Source: Artemisia argyi
Lineage: Eukaryota; Streptophyta; Magnoliopsida; Asterales; Asteraceae
Assembly (NCBI GenBank): GCA_030686995.1
Contig: CM060709.1
Location: forward strand, 272,231,913 to 272,295,912
Length of the DNA stretch: 64,000 bases
Direction of reading: 5' to 3'
A model generated the notes under the pieces. It searched no databases and was not told where the DNA came from. It was given only the letters and a program-made list of their open reading frames with translations. The translations under genes and the position numbers were made by a program. Positions 11,345 through 22,506 of the stretch are shown piece after piece; the first letter of the stretch is position 1; each line of letters begins with the position of its first letter.

Positions 11345-13877
11345 ATGAGCAATCACCTTGGGAACGTCCTTCCCATGGTAATATCTGCCTCGCGAAAGAC
11401 GAAGGGGAGAAAATTCAAAGGTCGAAGCAAATCGGCATTGGGCACGACCCTCCGGGGGCTTAATGGTGGTTACGACTGATGAGGCGAAAAGTGAACCACT
11501 TTTAAGGGGTCATTTAAGCCCGAATTCGAGATTATTCGATCAATTATTGCCCTAAATCGTTCCTTTTGTCATTTTAGGTACTTTTGGAGAGAAATCTGGA
11601 AAAGGAAGCATTTTGGACGTTTTTGGAGCATAAAAGGAAAGAAAACGGCAAAGTCTTAATTTTCCTTGCTGGGAACAGTACCTGACGGCGTCACAACTCT
11701 CTACATGATGGCGTCAAGAGTTACAAAAGATGTGGAAGTGGAAAATACATGTGACGGTCCAGAGTGTTTTCAAGCATAGGACCTGACAGCGTCACCAAGG
11801 CTGTCAGGGTCCATTTGTACATGACTGCCCAGAAGAATTCTACACATGACGGTGTCAAAATCAGATCTAGGCAATACGATTTCTATTATGGCGGCGAGTT
11901 GACGGCGTCACAACTTAACACGTGACGCCGTCACCCTGTAAAATCTATATATAGTTTTCCAAATTTTATTCATTAGTGTGCAACTTTGAGGGAAAAACCC
12001 TAGGTCGAATTTTCCAGCTTTTTCAAGGGTTCCAACCCTTTGAATCTTTCATGTTCAATTAGAGATAAGTACTATTTCAAATCATTCAATATGTCTATGT
12101 GTTGTTTGATTATATCTTACGCTTGTCTTCTATTTAACATGATAGGCTAGATTTCGTTGTGTTTGCTTAGATGTAGTGAAGCTTAGATGTAGTGAAACCT
12201 AGATGTTAATTATGGGTTGATTGTTTGTTTATAGTTGTTACGGATGATTGTATTCAATGTTAGGCTTAAGAAAACTGGCAGACTTCCATTGGTAACTTGC
12301 TTGAACGTCTTAAGAAACATGATCGGAGGTGTACTACGATTTTTTGTTGTATTTAATGCATAGGAGAATTCTAATGATCTCATGTTAGGAGCTTCTAACG
12401 GCTCGACATAGGAGTGAAGTAGGATCCTATAGAGTTAGGGAATATTGTACACGGCCCTATGACTAGTATTAAGGAATATGACCCGTCATCCATGCAATTG
12501 TAACAAGCTATCAACCTGTAAAAGATATCTAGGGAGTAATGAAACCTAAGTAAACACAACTTTCCCCATCATTGTTTACACCACATTAGTATAAATAGTT
12601 TAATTTTCATTTATGTTATTTTATTTTGATAGCGTCTTAGTTAATTGGGTTAGTTGGCTAGCAACTAATTCCGCCCACTCTTCCAAAACCCGAGATTTTA
12701 CTTGCTTTTATAAAATATAAAAATACAAAAAAGAATCATCCCTCACCTCTAGACCTAGTTTAGGAGGCTTTCTAATCCTAGCGACACTATTCCTGAGTTG
12801 AACGATCAATCCCCCGGTACTTGTCACTATACTATACTACAACGATCAGGTACACTGCCTGGTGGGGGTTGTAAGCTTCTCGAGATCCCTTGAGAGGTAA
12901 AACCTGGTGCGATTCCCACGTATCAACGACCAACGGTCATCTGCTGACCCGAGTGAGGAAGCTCATCCACCAACGATACTACAAGGAAAGTCTGGGAGAC
13001 CAAAATCTGTCCGGACACTGAAATGATCCCGTGTCAAATCCAGTACGAAGCAACCTTGTGAAAGAAAGATAAAAAGCACCAAGGTATGCTAAAGGGCGAA
13101 GGCTCATAGGGCAAACAACAAAAATCGAGGGAGGAAGAGAGCCCTAAGGAAGAAAGCTTCGCATTCGCATGTGTACATTGTGGTAAGAAGAACTAGAAAT
13201 ATCTTCAAGAAGTAGAGATTTCTTCCGAAGAGAGCAGCGATGTGAATAATGACGCAGAAACTGACAATATATATGGCGGGGGAAATGATCAGATATGGCC
13301 ATACATGCAAGAGGAGACTGACCCGTTTGCGGAAAATATCCGCAATACCACGCTGCCCAAAAAGGTCCGCATGCCGGACAACATACAACCCTATGACAGA
13401 AGCGAGTACCCCATGGATCACATCAGAATGTTTCAGATAACGGCACAGGTATACAACTAGGACACAACGACCCAATGCCACATGTTCAAGCACACGCTTA
13501 GGGGTGCAGCCAGGGTATGGTTTGAACACCTCCCCAAAGAATCGATTATCAGCTTCTGTAAGTTAAGAGACATGTTCTTAGAATCCTTTCTTAGCATGAA
13601 GAGGCACAAGGATCAGGATAAGAAAATTTGCTACGCCAAGAAGAAAGGAAATGAATCAGTAAAAGATTTTACAAGAAGATTCCGGGCTAAAAGCAGCAGA
13701 GCAAAAGAAATGCCGGAGGCCAGGAAAGTTGCCAAATTCATGAAAAAAGTGTCAAACCTAGGACTAATAGAGTGCCTGCACAGGGAAGACCCAGAATCCA
13801 TGGAAGAAACGGTAAAGATAACCAAGGCCTATTGCAGGGGAGAAGAAGCGGTTAGGAACTTAAGGCAACGGGGATAA
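11345..13877 (+). pseudogene. Tat-like Gypsy gag, interrupted and with stops
   Basis: The N-terminus starts at ATG 11345 (MSNHLGNVLPMVISASRKTK), runs to GGYD at 11476 and resumes in the same frame at 12931 (QRSSADPSEEAHPP) once the solo LTR and one ACGAC copy are removed. It then stops at TGA 13024-13026. The capsid-like part is at 13242-13877: LPKKVRMPDNIQPYDRSEYP, HMFKHTLRGAARVWFEHLP, SFCKLRDMFLESF, ESVKDFTRRFRAKS and MEETVKITKAYCRGEE match the retrotransposon gag domain of plant Tat elements. An in-frame TAG sits at 13458-13460, between AQVYN and the next block. No zinc knuckle or protease was recognised downstream. Confidence 0.8.
11477..12925 (+). mobile_element. Solo LTR 1 (Gypsy-like, TGACGGCGTCA family)
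   Basis: 1449 bp, beginning TGATGAGGCG and ending CACGTATCA, flanked by a perfect 5-bp duplication ACGAC (11472-11476 and 12926-12930). No PBS, PPT or coding region follows, so it is a solo LTR. It carries several variants of the near-palindrome TGACGGCGTCA between about 11680 and 11940, a TATATATAG at about 11946, and the word CGATCAGGTACACTGCCTGG at about 12843 that is shared with the other solo LTRs here. It splits the host gag. Confidence 0.9.
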
Positions 13878-14750
13878 CCCCCACCTGCGAAAGACTTGGT
13901 TGTAACAAAGCGCACAATATTGTCCGCAGTATAACAAGCATGCGCTATAAGACCGGCCATGCCATTACCTGGCACATACACAGCAGGGATAGGAGGTCGG
14001 ATAGCAAGAAGGTACCAAACAAATACTGTACATACTCGCTCCAGCTATAAACGGTAAACCAAGCCAGCTCCCAGCATAGTCGAACGATCCGGAACCTCAA
14101 AGGAAAGTTCCATGTTGGTCAGGCAATCCACGGACTGGAATAAGAGCCCGTTCGGCAAACCAATGAATTAAAAAGTAACCGGAAGTATCGATTTACGCTC
14201 CTTCCCAAGGCGTTGATGTGACCCAACTATTGACAATGTTAGAGCTGACAAGCCAAAGGAACACCCTATCCACAGGTTTAGGCACGTGATTAGGAGGCAT
14301 AAAAGATCGTGTAGAAAACGCTTGAAATACCCCAACCATTCGCTATAAATACCAATAAAAAAAAGGAGCACAAGGTCACAAGAAACACCGAGAAGACCCA
14401 AAACAACAGTCCTCCCATCAAAACAACGATGAAAGGGTTATACCCATGGTTACAAATAGATAGAACCGCTAGAAACAACAACCATAGGTTGTTGGCAAAA
14501 CGTCTTCTAAATTATGATAGTCCCCCATCGGCTCATAACCCACCCCAACGGGGCGTCCAAAGTAAAATACCCGGAAAGACATCTGACTCTGGTCATGTTC
14601 TTAAGTGACTACAAATAAAAGGCAACCGCTCTTCAGAAACGGCTCAATAAACCTCGCGCCCATAAATGCCATTCCGTAAGAACGATCTTTCGATGAAGAC
14701 TATAAGCTCAAGTCATTCTTGTGTAGAAATACGTTTCAAAACACTCACTC
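13878..14750 (+). other. Degenerate post-gag sequence of the Tat-like element
   Basis: Short frames full of stops. The base composition matches the gag part and no pol motif could be recognised. It ends at the CACTC target site used by the next insertion. Confidence 0.45.
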
Positions 14751-15990
14751 TGTTACACCCCGTGCCCGCTTTGATAGAAAATTAAAACTTTACGAGTCGA
14801 AACGCTTGACTTTAATGGACATATCATTACTCTTTTGACCATTTACAAAAATCTATAGACATTCAGACCTTGAGACTATTTTTAAATGAAACTAGACTCA
14901 ATTACCTTTGAAACGCCGGGTGGAGCGACCCGTAACAACTTACGGATGATTTTATACATTATAAATAAAATGACCAAAAACTGCAGCATATGGCTTTATG
15001 CTTCTGGGCATACAGCCATATGGTCTACTCAGAAAACATGTGAAAGCCCAGCTACAGCATACGGATGTATGCTTAAAAGCGTACAACCATATGGTCTACT
15101 CAGAAACATATTCCCATAGCGTACAGCCATATGCTCAAACGTGTATGGCTTTACGCCCCTGTATCAGAAACTGTCCCAAAATATACTTAACACATTTTCC
15201 GGAAAACTCGACTTCCATGACTCTAAAATTAATGAAACTTTCCATAAATCTTTAACATAACATAATACATCATTTTCATAATCATTTGACCCGTTTGACC
15301 CCAAAATGGGTATAAATGGGCTCTAATCCAAACACTCCTTTTTGACCCGTGTATAACAATTAGACATAACTATAACAAACCATTTGACATTCTTTACTTG
15401 AACAACCAAAACATAGATCATGACACTTGAAAAATATTTACAAATCATAAAATTACCATCGGGGGTTCAACTTTGACTTGGAGCTTGGTATCCTACAACT
15501 AAGCTCCTATTTTCTTACCAATCTTCTAACATCCACATGCTTAGCCCTTAATCCTTAGTTCCAAGCATTACATTTCCGTCACGTTAAAACCTACAAAGCG
15601 TAAGACACTTAAACCGTATGCATAAATCTTAGTAAGTAAAACGGATATAACTTAACATCATACATCAAACATACATTTAACATTAACCATAAAACATACC
15701 TTAAGCCATCATTAAACATCACCATTCATACTCTAACCAATTCCATCCTACTTTATCATTCTTTTGCTAGTTATGCCAAACTAGCCTTACCATCTACTTA
15801 CCCATAATCACATACACATCAAGCCATACAATAACCTTGACATCAACAACACATAACATATAATGCATTGAAATCACTATAACATTAACTTATAGCCGGT
15901 TTACTTACCTTGATTCCAAGCTAAGCTAGCATTCATCATTTTCACCATCATCATCTTCCACTATCATCATCATCATCCATCAATATATTC
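14751..15990 (-). repeat. Truncated 3' LTR of the element at 14751-19099
   Basis: Parallel to 17215-18460 over its whole length, including clustered ACAGCCATATGG-type words around 14985-15150. Similarity stops abruptly near the (CAT)n tract at about 15960-15985, so roughly 640 bp of this LTR are missing. Confidence 0.8.
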
Positions 15991-16307
15991 TCTAAAATGT
16001 TAATATGTATAGTTAACAAATAGGAAATAGGTTTCTGTAACTAAAAAAATAGCATCTTCAGTCCGTATCCCACATAGCAAATGCTAAATTGATATATTGT
16101 AATTTTGCCAAAAATTGAAAGATTTTGTACTAAACAGAAAATTACTACGTGATAGTTTTGAAAAAGCTATATTGTATATCAAATTCCTAGCTTGATTACA
16201 ATTAACTCTATCCCTTCACCCACGTGGGTGACCCTACAGAGCTTCTTACACAATAAACATAAAAATATTATATTATATTTCACTTTGTTTTTCTCTCTCT
16301 AATAAAA

Positions 16308-16478
16308 GGGAGGTGATTTGCACACTTTCATAATTAATTGACACACTCTAAATTCGAGTGTGTTGACATTTATGCCCTCACAGAATAAAAATGTGTAAAT
16401 TAATGTGAGGGTATAATTGTCAACACATTCTAATTTAGAGTGTGCCAGTCAATTTAAAAAGTGTGCAAATCATCTCCC
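16308..16478. mobile_element. 171-bp MITE with 9-bp target duplication (one mismatch)
   Basis: The arms begin GGGAGGTGATTTGCACAC and, inverted, GGGAGATGATTTGCACAC. The flanks CTAATAAAA (16299-16307) and CTAATAAAG (16479-16487) match in eight of nine bases. The arms pair almost to the centre (CACACTCTAAATTCGAGTGTG region against its complement). A Mutator-like MITE is the best fit. Confidence 0.8.
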
Positions 16479-16599
16479 CTAATAAAGCCATACTATCATC
16501 TTCTTCCTTTTCCTGTAACATTATCAAACAAAAACCCAGATCCACTTCGTACTTTCTTTTTACCCCATGTATACGTCGACACCAGGCCTAGAAATGCAT

Positions 16600-16665
16600 T
16601 TAAAAGGCCCAGAAACGTTTCCCAAACGTTTCTTGCTCAACACCTCGCGTTTCCAGTCAACATGA

Positions 16666-16706
<41 letters not shown>

Positions 16707-16780
16707 CTGGAAACGTTTCTGGCGCGTTTCCAGATGTTTCTAGCCGTTTCCAGTTTCTGAAACGTTTCCGGTACGGGAGA
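16600..16780. repeat. Cluster of GAAACGTTTC palindromes around a poly-T tract
   Basis: At least six GAAACGTTTC or close variants flank a T tract at 16669-16706. Non-coding. It may be the palindromic core of another small element; no ends were identified. Confidence 0.5.
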
Positions 16781-17199
16781 CGGCACCCCGAAGGCATTTC
16801 CGTGCAACATAGCTTATTATCACTACATTTCACTCTTTAAGCATCAACGCCTTACTTATTAGCCCATCTCTAATACCACTTATCATTCCTACTTGTATTC
16901 TATTAGCGTTACTCTAATACACATTCATATAATCACAATATAATCACTGGCACCAACCAAGGTGCACGACCAACTAATCATTTAAATGTTTCAAGTCCTC
17001 CATGGACTGACATCACATAAACATTAATACATTAAAACACATTGATCATTCATCAACTTAGATTCACATAATGTATCACATATTCATTCTTCTAACTTAA
17101 ACATTTACCTTTCGCATTTCCTATACTCGCATTCAACGCTTCTACGAGTGGTTTAAGACTAGACAACCTAAAGTGGAAACCTAATTCACTTAAACCGAA

Positions 17200-17211
17200 G
17201 CTCTGATACCA
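17200..17211 (-). other. Primer binding site, minus strand
   Basis: Plus-strand GCTCTGATACCA is the complement of TGGTATCAGAGC, the initiator tRNA-Met primer site. It is three bases from the LTR. Confidence 0.8.
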
Positions 17212-17214
17212 AGT

Positions 17215-19099
17215 TGTTACAACCCCGTGCCCGCTTTGACTGAAAATTAAAACTTTACGCGCGGAAACGCTTGACTTTAATGGACATACCGTTACTCTTT
17301 TGACCATTTACAAAAATCTATAGACATTCAGACCTTGAGACTATTTTTAAATGAAACTAGACTCAATTACCTTTGAAACGCCGGGTGGCGTGACCTGTAA
17401 CAACTTACGGATGATTTTATAGATAATAAACAAAATGACCAAAAACTAGAGCATATGGCTTTATGCTTCTGGGCATACAGCCATATGGTCTACTCAGAAA
17501 ACATGTGAAACCCCAGCTATATCATACGGCTATACGCTTAAAAGCGTACAACCATATGGTCTACTCAGAAACATATTCCCATAGTGTACAACCATATGCT
17601 CAGACGCATATGGCTTTACGCCCTGTATCAGAAACTGTCCCAAAATATACTTAACACATTTTCCAGAAAACTCGACTTCCATGACTCTAAAATTAATGAA
17701 ACTTTCCATAAATCTTTAACATAACATAATACATTATTTTCATAATCATTCGACCCGATTGACCCCAAAATGGGTATAAATGGGCTCTAATCCAAGCACT
17801 CATTTTTTAACTATGTATAACAATTAGACATAACTATAACAAACCATTTGACATTCTTTACTTGAACAACCAAGACATAGATCATGACACGTGACAAACA
17901 TTTACAAATCATAAAATGACCATCGGGGTTCAACTTTGACTTGGAGCTCGGTATCCTATAACTAAGCTCCTATTTTCTTACCAATCTTCTAACATCCACA
18001 TGCTTAGCCCTTAATCCTTAGTTCTAAGCATTACATTTCCGTCACGTTAAAACCTACAAAACGTAAGACACTTAAACCGTAAGCATAAAGCTTAGTAAGT
18101 AAAACGGATATAACTTAACATCATACATCAAACATACATTACACATCATAACAATCATTCCATCATAACATTAACCATAACACATACCTTAAGCCATCAT
18201 TAAACATCACCATTCATACTCTAACCAATTCCATCCTACTTTATCATTCTTTTGCTAGTTATGCCAAACTAGCCTTACCATCTACTTACCCATAATCACA
18301 TACACATCAAGTCATACAATAACCTTGCCATCAACAACACATAACATATAATGCTTGAAATCCATATAACATTAACTTATAGCCGGTTTACTTACCTTGA
18401 TTCCAAGCTAAGCTAACATTCATCATTTTCACCATCATCATCTTCCACTATCATCATCATCATCATCATCATCCATCATCAACAAACCTATTGATACATT
18501 GATCAACATCATAAACAAGGGTTTATATAACCCATAAACATACTCAACTTCCTTCCTACATCATCATATGATCTTACTTTGATCATATGATTAAATCCCA
18601 CTTTCCTCAAGCTTATAACCTTATTAGAATCAATATACAAGATTACTTACCTCAAAGAAGCACTAGTCATAAGCAAGGACTTGGAAAACATCCCTATTTC
18701 TTCATCAAGATCTTCATCATAGCACCAACTTCCCTCCCTTTTCTCCCTTCTAAAACCGGACCTCAAGCACCCCTAGAATGAGATGGAAATGACTAGAATC
18801 TCCTAGATATATTTGTTAGGTTGCATCTTTGGCCTAATGGCATAATTAGTCCCTTAAGTCTCATTCTTTCTACTTTGACCACAATAACTTTATAACTTAT
18901 TTAGCACATTGGCAACTTAGGTCCTTGAAGTCCATTACCTTTCTAGTTGTGTCACATAATATTTTCTATAGCCATAATACTCATTCTTTGACTATCGGGT
19001 TTGACTATAACTTACATTCATTGACTAGCCAATCACGTTAAACCTTACTCAATTCCATCTAGGGTGGGGCCTATTTGTATCCGAGGAACGGGTGTTACA
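17215..19099 (-). repeat. Complete 5' LTR of the element at 14751-19099
   Basis: 1885 bp from TGTTACAACCCC to GGGTGTTACA on the plus strand; it is the 5' LTR because the PBS lies just left of it in minus orientation. It holds a (CAT)n microsatellite near 18455-18475 and the CATATGG palindrome cluster near 17455-17610. Confidence 0.8.
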
Positions 19100-19104
19100 C
19101 ACTC

Positions 19105-20600
19105 TCCCCCCTCCGCTACAGCCATCCCTAAAGCCACTGGCTTAAGTCATAAAAGCTCGAAGCGGAACTTCTTGCTCTCAAGAAGTACAGCACCACCAGG
19201 TGCCTAGTGACCATCAGGGTTCTCGTTGACCACAAACGTGGCAAAAAGCAGGAATGCTTTAACGGCTGGTCAAGCATGGCCAAAAGGAAGGAGAAAGAGT
19301 TCACGGACGAAGTAGAAGCGGAAGGTAAAATGGGCAAAGGCATACGCCTGTGTAATAGGAGAATCGGGCAAGTCATTCCCGATTGCTGAAGATCCGTACC
19401 GCAGCAAACGATGAACGATGCCTCCATTGTTGCTGACTAGAGCGGACTTATAGCCCGTAGTCACGAGCCAAAAGCGCCTTCCCAGATCCGCCAACAAGAG
19501 TTACAACGACAAACAAGTATATAGCTCCCAGCCACTGAAGCACCTCCAACCCGCTTGAGGAGTATAAATCCACACTAGAATCAGCTTGTTCAGCTCGTTA
19601 AAACTGGGAACGCCGAGGGAAGATCAAGCACTACTAAGAGCGCACTAGCTAAGGACTGCTGGCACGTGGTCATCGGTTCGACGGATTCCTCAATAAGGAT
19701 CTGCAAGTATCATACAACATTCTCACCACTACGAGTTCCTAACACAAAGCTCCAACAAGGAATAGGCAAGCATAAAGACATGAGCACAATGCAAAGACCT
19801 AAAGTCATGAGGTGCAAGCAGCCTTACAAAAAATGCACGAAGCAAACAATCCAAGCCGGAACTCAAGCTCCGCAAGCCATACGAGGCGGAACTCAGGTTC
19901 CGTAAAAGCCAGAACTCAGGTTCCACAAAAGCCGGAACCCAGGCTCCGCGAATATGTGAAAGACGGAACTAAGACTCCGCAAAAATGTAAAAGCCGGAAA
20001 GATCCGCAATATATTCTAATTATAAGGAGAATTACAATAAACATTTGTATCTATAATCACTTTTGCTTGTATTATTCCGATTTTTAATAAAACAAAAGTG
20101 GAGACTAGCTACCTCCGCTAAGTTTAATTTCCCAAATTTCAATATACAAAAGTGAGTAAGACGCGCACACAAAGGGCACGTCCCAAAAAATGTTATTTTG
20201 TATAACTAAAAGGGTGCGGAACCTCATAACTAAACCGCAGGTATGTAAGAGGGATTGTAAACCCAGTACCGGGAGGATAACCCCCAAATATCCAACTAAG
20301 ACTATAAACAAAATCCGTATCAGTACGTTTTTCAGAACATAGCACAACACAACTATCAAAGTGCAACAAAAATGCATAAGAGTTAGATGTAACTTCAGCG
20401 CAACATAACACAAACATTCATAAAATCTAAACATCGTGAACATTCATGATAAATGCTAAAAAAATGAAACAACGCCAACACAAGGCGGAAAACAATATCA
20501 GCAAAGATACAAAAAGTACGTCCAGATGGTTACAAGCCGTACAAAAAGCCCACATACGGTCACGGCACATAAAGAGTAATCCAACGCTCCGGCATGGAAA
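19105..20600. other. Non-coding 3' part of the Tat-like element
   Basis: Between the insertion at 14751-19099 and the antisense ORF no convincing protein was found on either strand. From about 19855 to 19998 there is a tandem palindrome array described separately. The rest is AT-rich with A-runs. Confidence 0.4.
19855..19998 (+). repeat. Tandem CGGAACTC...GTTCCG palindrome array
   Basis: Five or six units of about 25-30 bp, each containing CGGAACTCAGGTTCCG or a variant (CGGAACCCAGGCTCCG, CGGAACTAAGACTCCG) separated by AAAAGC-like spacers. Each unit is a short stem. Confidence 0.7.
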
Positions 20601-20613
20601 AGTTACTTTACTA

Positions 20614-22506
20614 TCAACACTCCTTACCACCACTACACAGATAATCATAATCATATACTGAGAGGGACGGTCCGGAAGTAGTGGAGGTGGGAACAGCTGA
20701 GTTAATGCTAGGATCATCCCAGGAAAAAGCATCCGGACCAAATAAATACTCGGCAAGAAAGGGTTTTGCCATGGAAGTAAAAATGTCTCCAATAGTAGGT
20801 TCCCCGACGGACGCAACACCCTTAATCTTGATAGCTTTCTCACAAGCAAGGTCCAAGGATGCAGAAAGGGAAATATCACTAGTCACTAAACCACTCCCAG
20901 CTCTGTGCTCGGGAACGGTAAGCCGCCCTATATCCGGCTGTAACCCAGCCATGCCCAACTTCTCCGCAAGATAATCATCAAGCCGAAGAAGCGCCATAAT
21001 GCTCTCAATAGAAGAGTTGATGCGTGGGAATCGCAACAGGCTTTACCTCTCGAGGGATCTCGAGAAGCTTACAACCCCCACCAGGCAGTGTACCTGATCG
21101 TTGTAGTATAGTATAGTGACAAGTACCGGGGGATTGATCGTTCAGCTTAGGAATAGTGTCGCTAGGATTAGAAAGCCTAAATTACTAGTTCTAAAGGTGA
21201 GGGATGATTATTTTTGTATTTTTTATATTTTTATGAAAGCAAGTAAAATATCGGGTTTTGAAGGATTAGGGCGGAATTAGTTGCTAGTCAACTAAACCAA
21301 AACTAAGATGCAATCAAAATAAAATACTAAAAATGAAAATAAACTAATTAAACTAAGGTTGTGAGCAGTAATTGGAGAAAATGTGTTTACTTAGATTTCA
21401 CTACTCCCTAGATATCTTTTACATGTTAATTACTTGTTATAATTGCATGGATGACGGATTGTATTCCTTAATACCATTCATGGAGTGGCATACATAACTC
21501 CCCAATTCTATGAGCTCTTATCTCCTCCTACACCATGCCCAGCACAACTATAGGGATTGTAAACAGTGGCTCATGCATTAAATACAACCAATAAAGACCT
21601 AGTACGCCTCGGTTCATGTTTCTTAAGACGTTCAAGCATGTTACCATTTGGAGATCTGCCAGTTTTCTTAAGCCTAACATATAAAATCATTCATCCAAGA
21701 CAAGAATAAACAAGTAATCAACACATAATCAATATCTAGGTTTCATTAGATCTAAGCAAACACAAAAGAGATCTAGCCTAGCATAATGGAATTGAGACAA
21801 GAACAAGATATAGACAACCAACACATAGACATATTGATTGAATTAGAAGAACACTTATCTCAATTACAATGCAAGGTATCAAGGGTTTGGAACCCTTGAA
21901 AAACCTGTAAAAGTTGCACCAAAATCGTCTTTAGGGTTTCTCCAAAACTTCTCCTTTAATGTGAAAAACTTGAAAACTATATATAGGAAAATAGGGGTGA
22001 CGGCGTCAAGAACAAAGGTGTGACGCCGTCATCTCGCCGCCAAATACTTCCTCGGACGGCCTTGATCTACTTCTGACGCCCTGCGTGACGCCGTCATGAG
22101 CTACGGATTTTAATTCTTGGGGTTTGACGCCGTCATGAGTTTACTCTTGACGCCTTCATGTACTGTTCCAGCATGGAAAATTGAGACTTTGCTGTTTTCT
22201 TCACTTTTATGCTCCAAAAACGTCCAAAATGGCTTCTTTTCCAGAATTCACTCTCCAAGTACCTAAAATCACAAAAGGAACGATTTAGGGCAATATTTGA
22301 TCAAATAAATTCGGATTTCGGGCTTAAATGACCCCCTAAAAACGGATCATTTTTCACCTCATTAAGAGTCCTTGTGCGACATCAAACTATCCAGCAAAGG
22401 AAACTGAAGTCCCCAGAACGCGGCCAAGGTGGAGTCATAGTCCGCTTGGCAAGAAGGATTATAAGCAACAAGCTCTGTAAGCTTCCTCTTAGCCTCGCCA
22501 TGTTCA
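20614..22506 (-). pseudogene. Antisense ORF of the Tat-like element, split by a solo LTR
   Basis: The minus-strand frame enters at about 22506 (IEHGEAKRKLTELVAYNPSC), reaches LDSLMSHKDS at 22370 and, after removal of the solo LTR (21018-22364) and one AGAGT copy, continues as SIESIMALLRLDDYLAEKLG at 21012, ending at a stop at 20614 after YDYDYLCSGGKEC. About 180 residues are visible. It is antisense to gag and lies towards the 3' side, the position of the antisense ORFs of plant Tat elements (Grande gene 23, putative gypsy-type transposase domain proteins). I recognise the arrangement, not a definite domain. Its N-terminal part is lost where CACTA-type sequence begins at 22507. Confidence 0.6.
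21018..22364 (-). mobile_element. Solo LTR 2, same family as solo LTR 1, opposite orientation
   Basis: 1347 bp beginning TGATGCGTGGGAATCGC and ending TTTCACCTCATTA (expected CATCA, two terminal changes), flanked by AGAGT on both sides (21013-21017 and 22365-22369). It matches 11477-12925 as reverse complement throughout, including the CGATC(A)GGTACACTGCC word and the GACGCCGTC palindromes (about 21995-22160). Confidence 0.9.

Larger units (their letters stand above)
14751..19099 (-). mobile_element. Deleted LTR retrotransposon (TGTTACACCCC family), minus orientation
   Basis: 4349 bp, beginning TGTTACACCCCGTGCC and ending GGGTGTTACA, flanked by a perfect 5-bp duplication CACTC (14746-14750 and 19100-19104). 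The right LTR is 17215-19099. The left copy (14751 to about 15990) is about 95% alike by eye but lacks the rest of the LTR. A minus-strand PBS (complement of GCTCTGATACCA, 17200-17211) next to the right LTR sets the orientation. The internal part (about 15990-17199) has no gag or pol, so this is a large deletion derivative. Ends of this form and an initiator-tRNA-Met PBS are common in plant chromovirus-type Gypsy elements, but lineage cannot be proven without pol. Confidence 0.85.
10638..22506 (+). mobile_element. Tat-like Ty3/Gypsy retrotransposon remnant carrying three later insertions
   Basis: Order on the plus strand: LTR-like region (about 10638-11289), PBS with TGGCGCC, gag (11345-13877), degenerate sequence to 14750, then, after an insertion, 19105-20600, and an antisense ORF (20614 to about 22506). 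No protease, reverse transcriptase or integrase was recognised and no 3' LTR was found, so pol and the right end appear to be lost. The antisense ORF near the 3' side is a feature of some Tat-lineage elements (for example Grande gene 23). Removing the solo LTRs at 11477-12925 and 21018-22364 and the element at 14751-19099 leaves about 4.7 kb. The left LTR end is uncertain; TGATGACG at 10638 is a candidate. Confidence 0.7.

Noticed and set aside
13104..13529. 141-codon minus-strand frame
   Set aside because: It is the shadow of the gag capsid region on the plus strand, which has the recognisable domain.
19128..20443. Minus-strand frames at 19128-19427 and 20105-20443 considered as further antisense proteins of the Tat element
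   Set aside because: There is no composition or motif support and they do not connect to the antisense ORF that ends at 20614.
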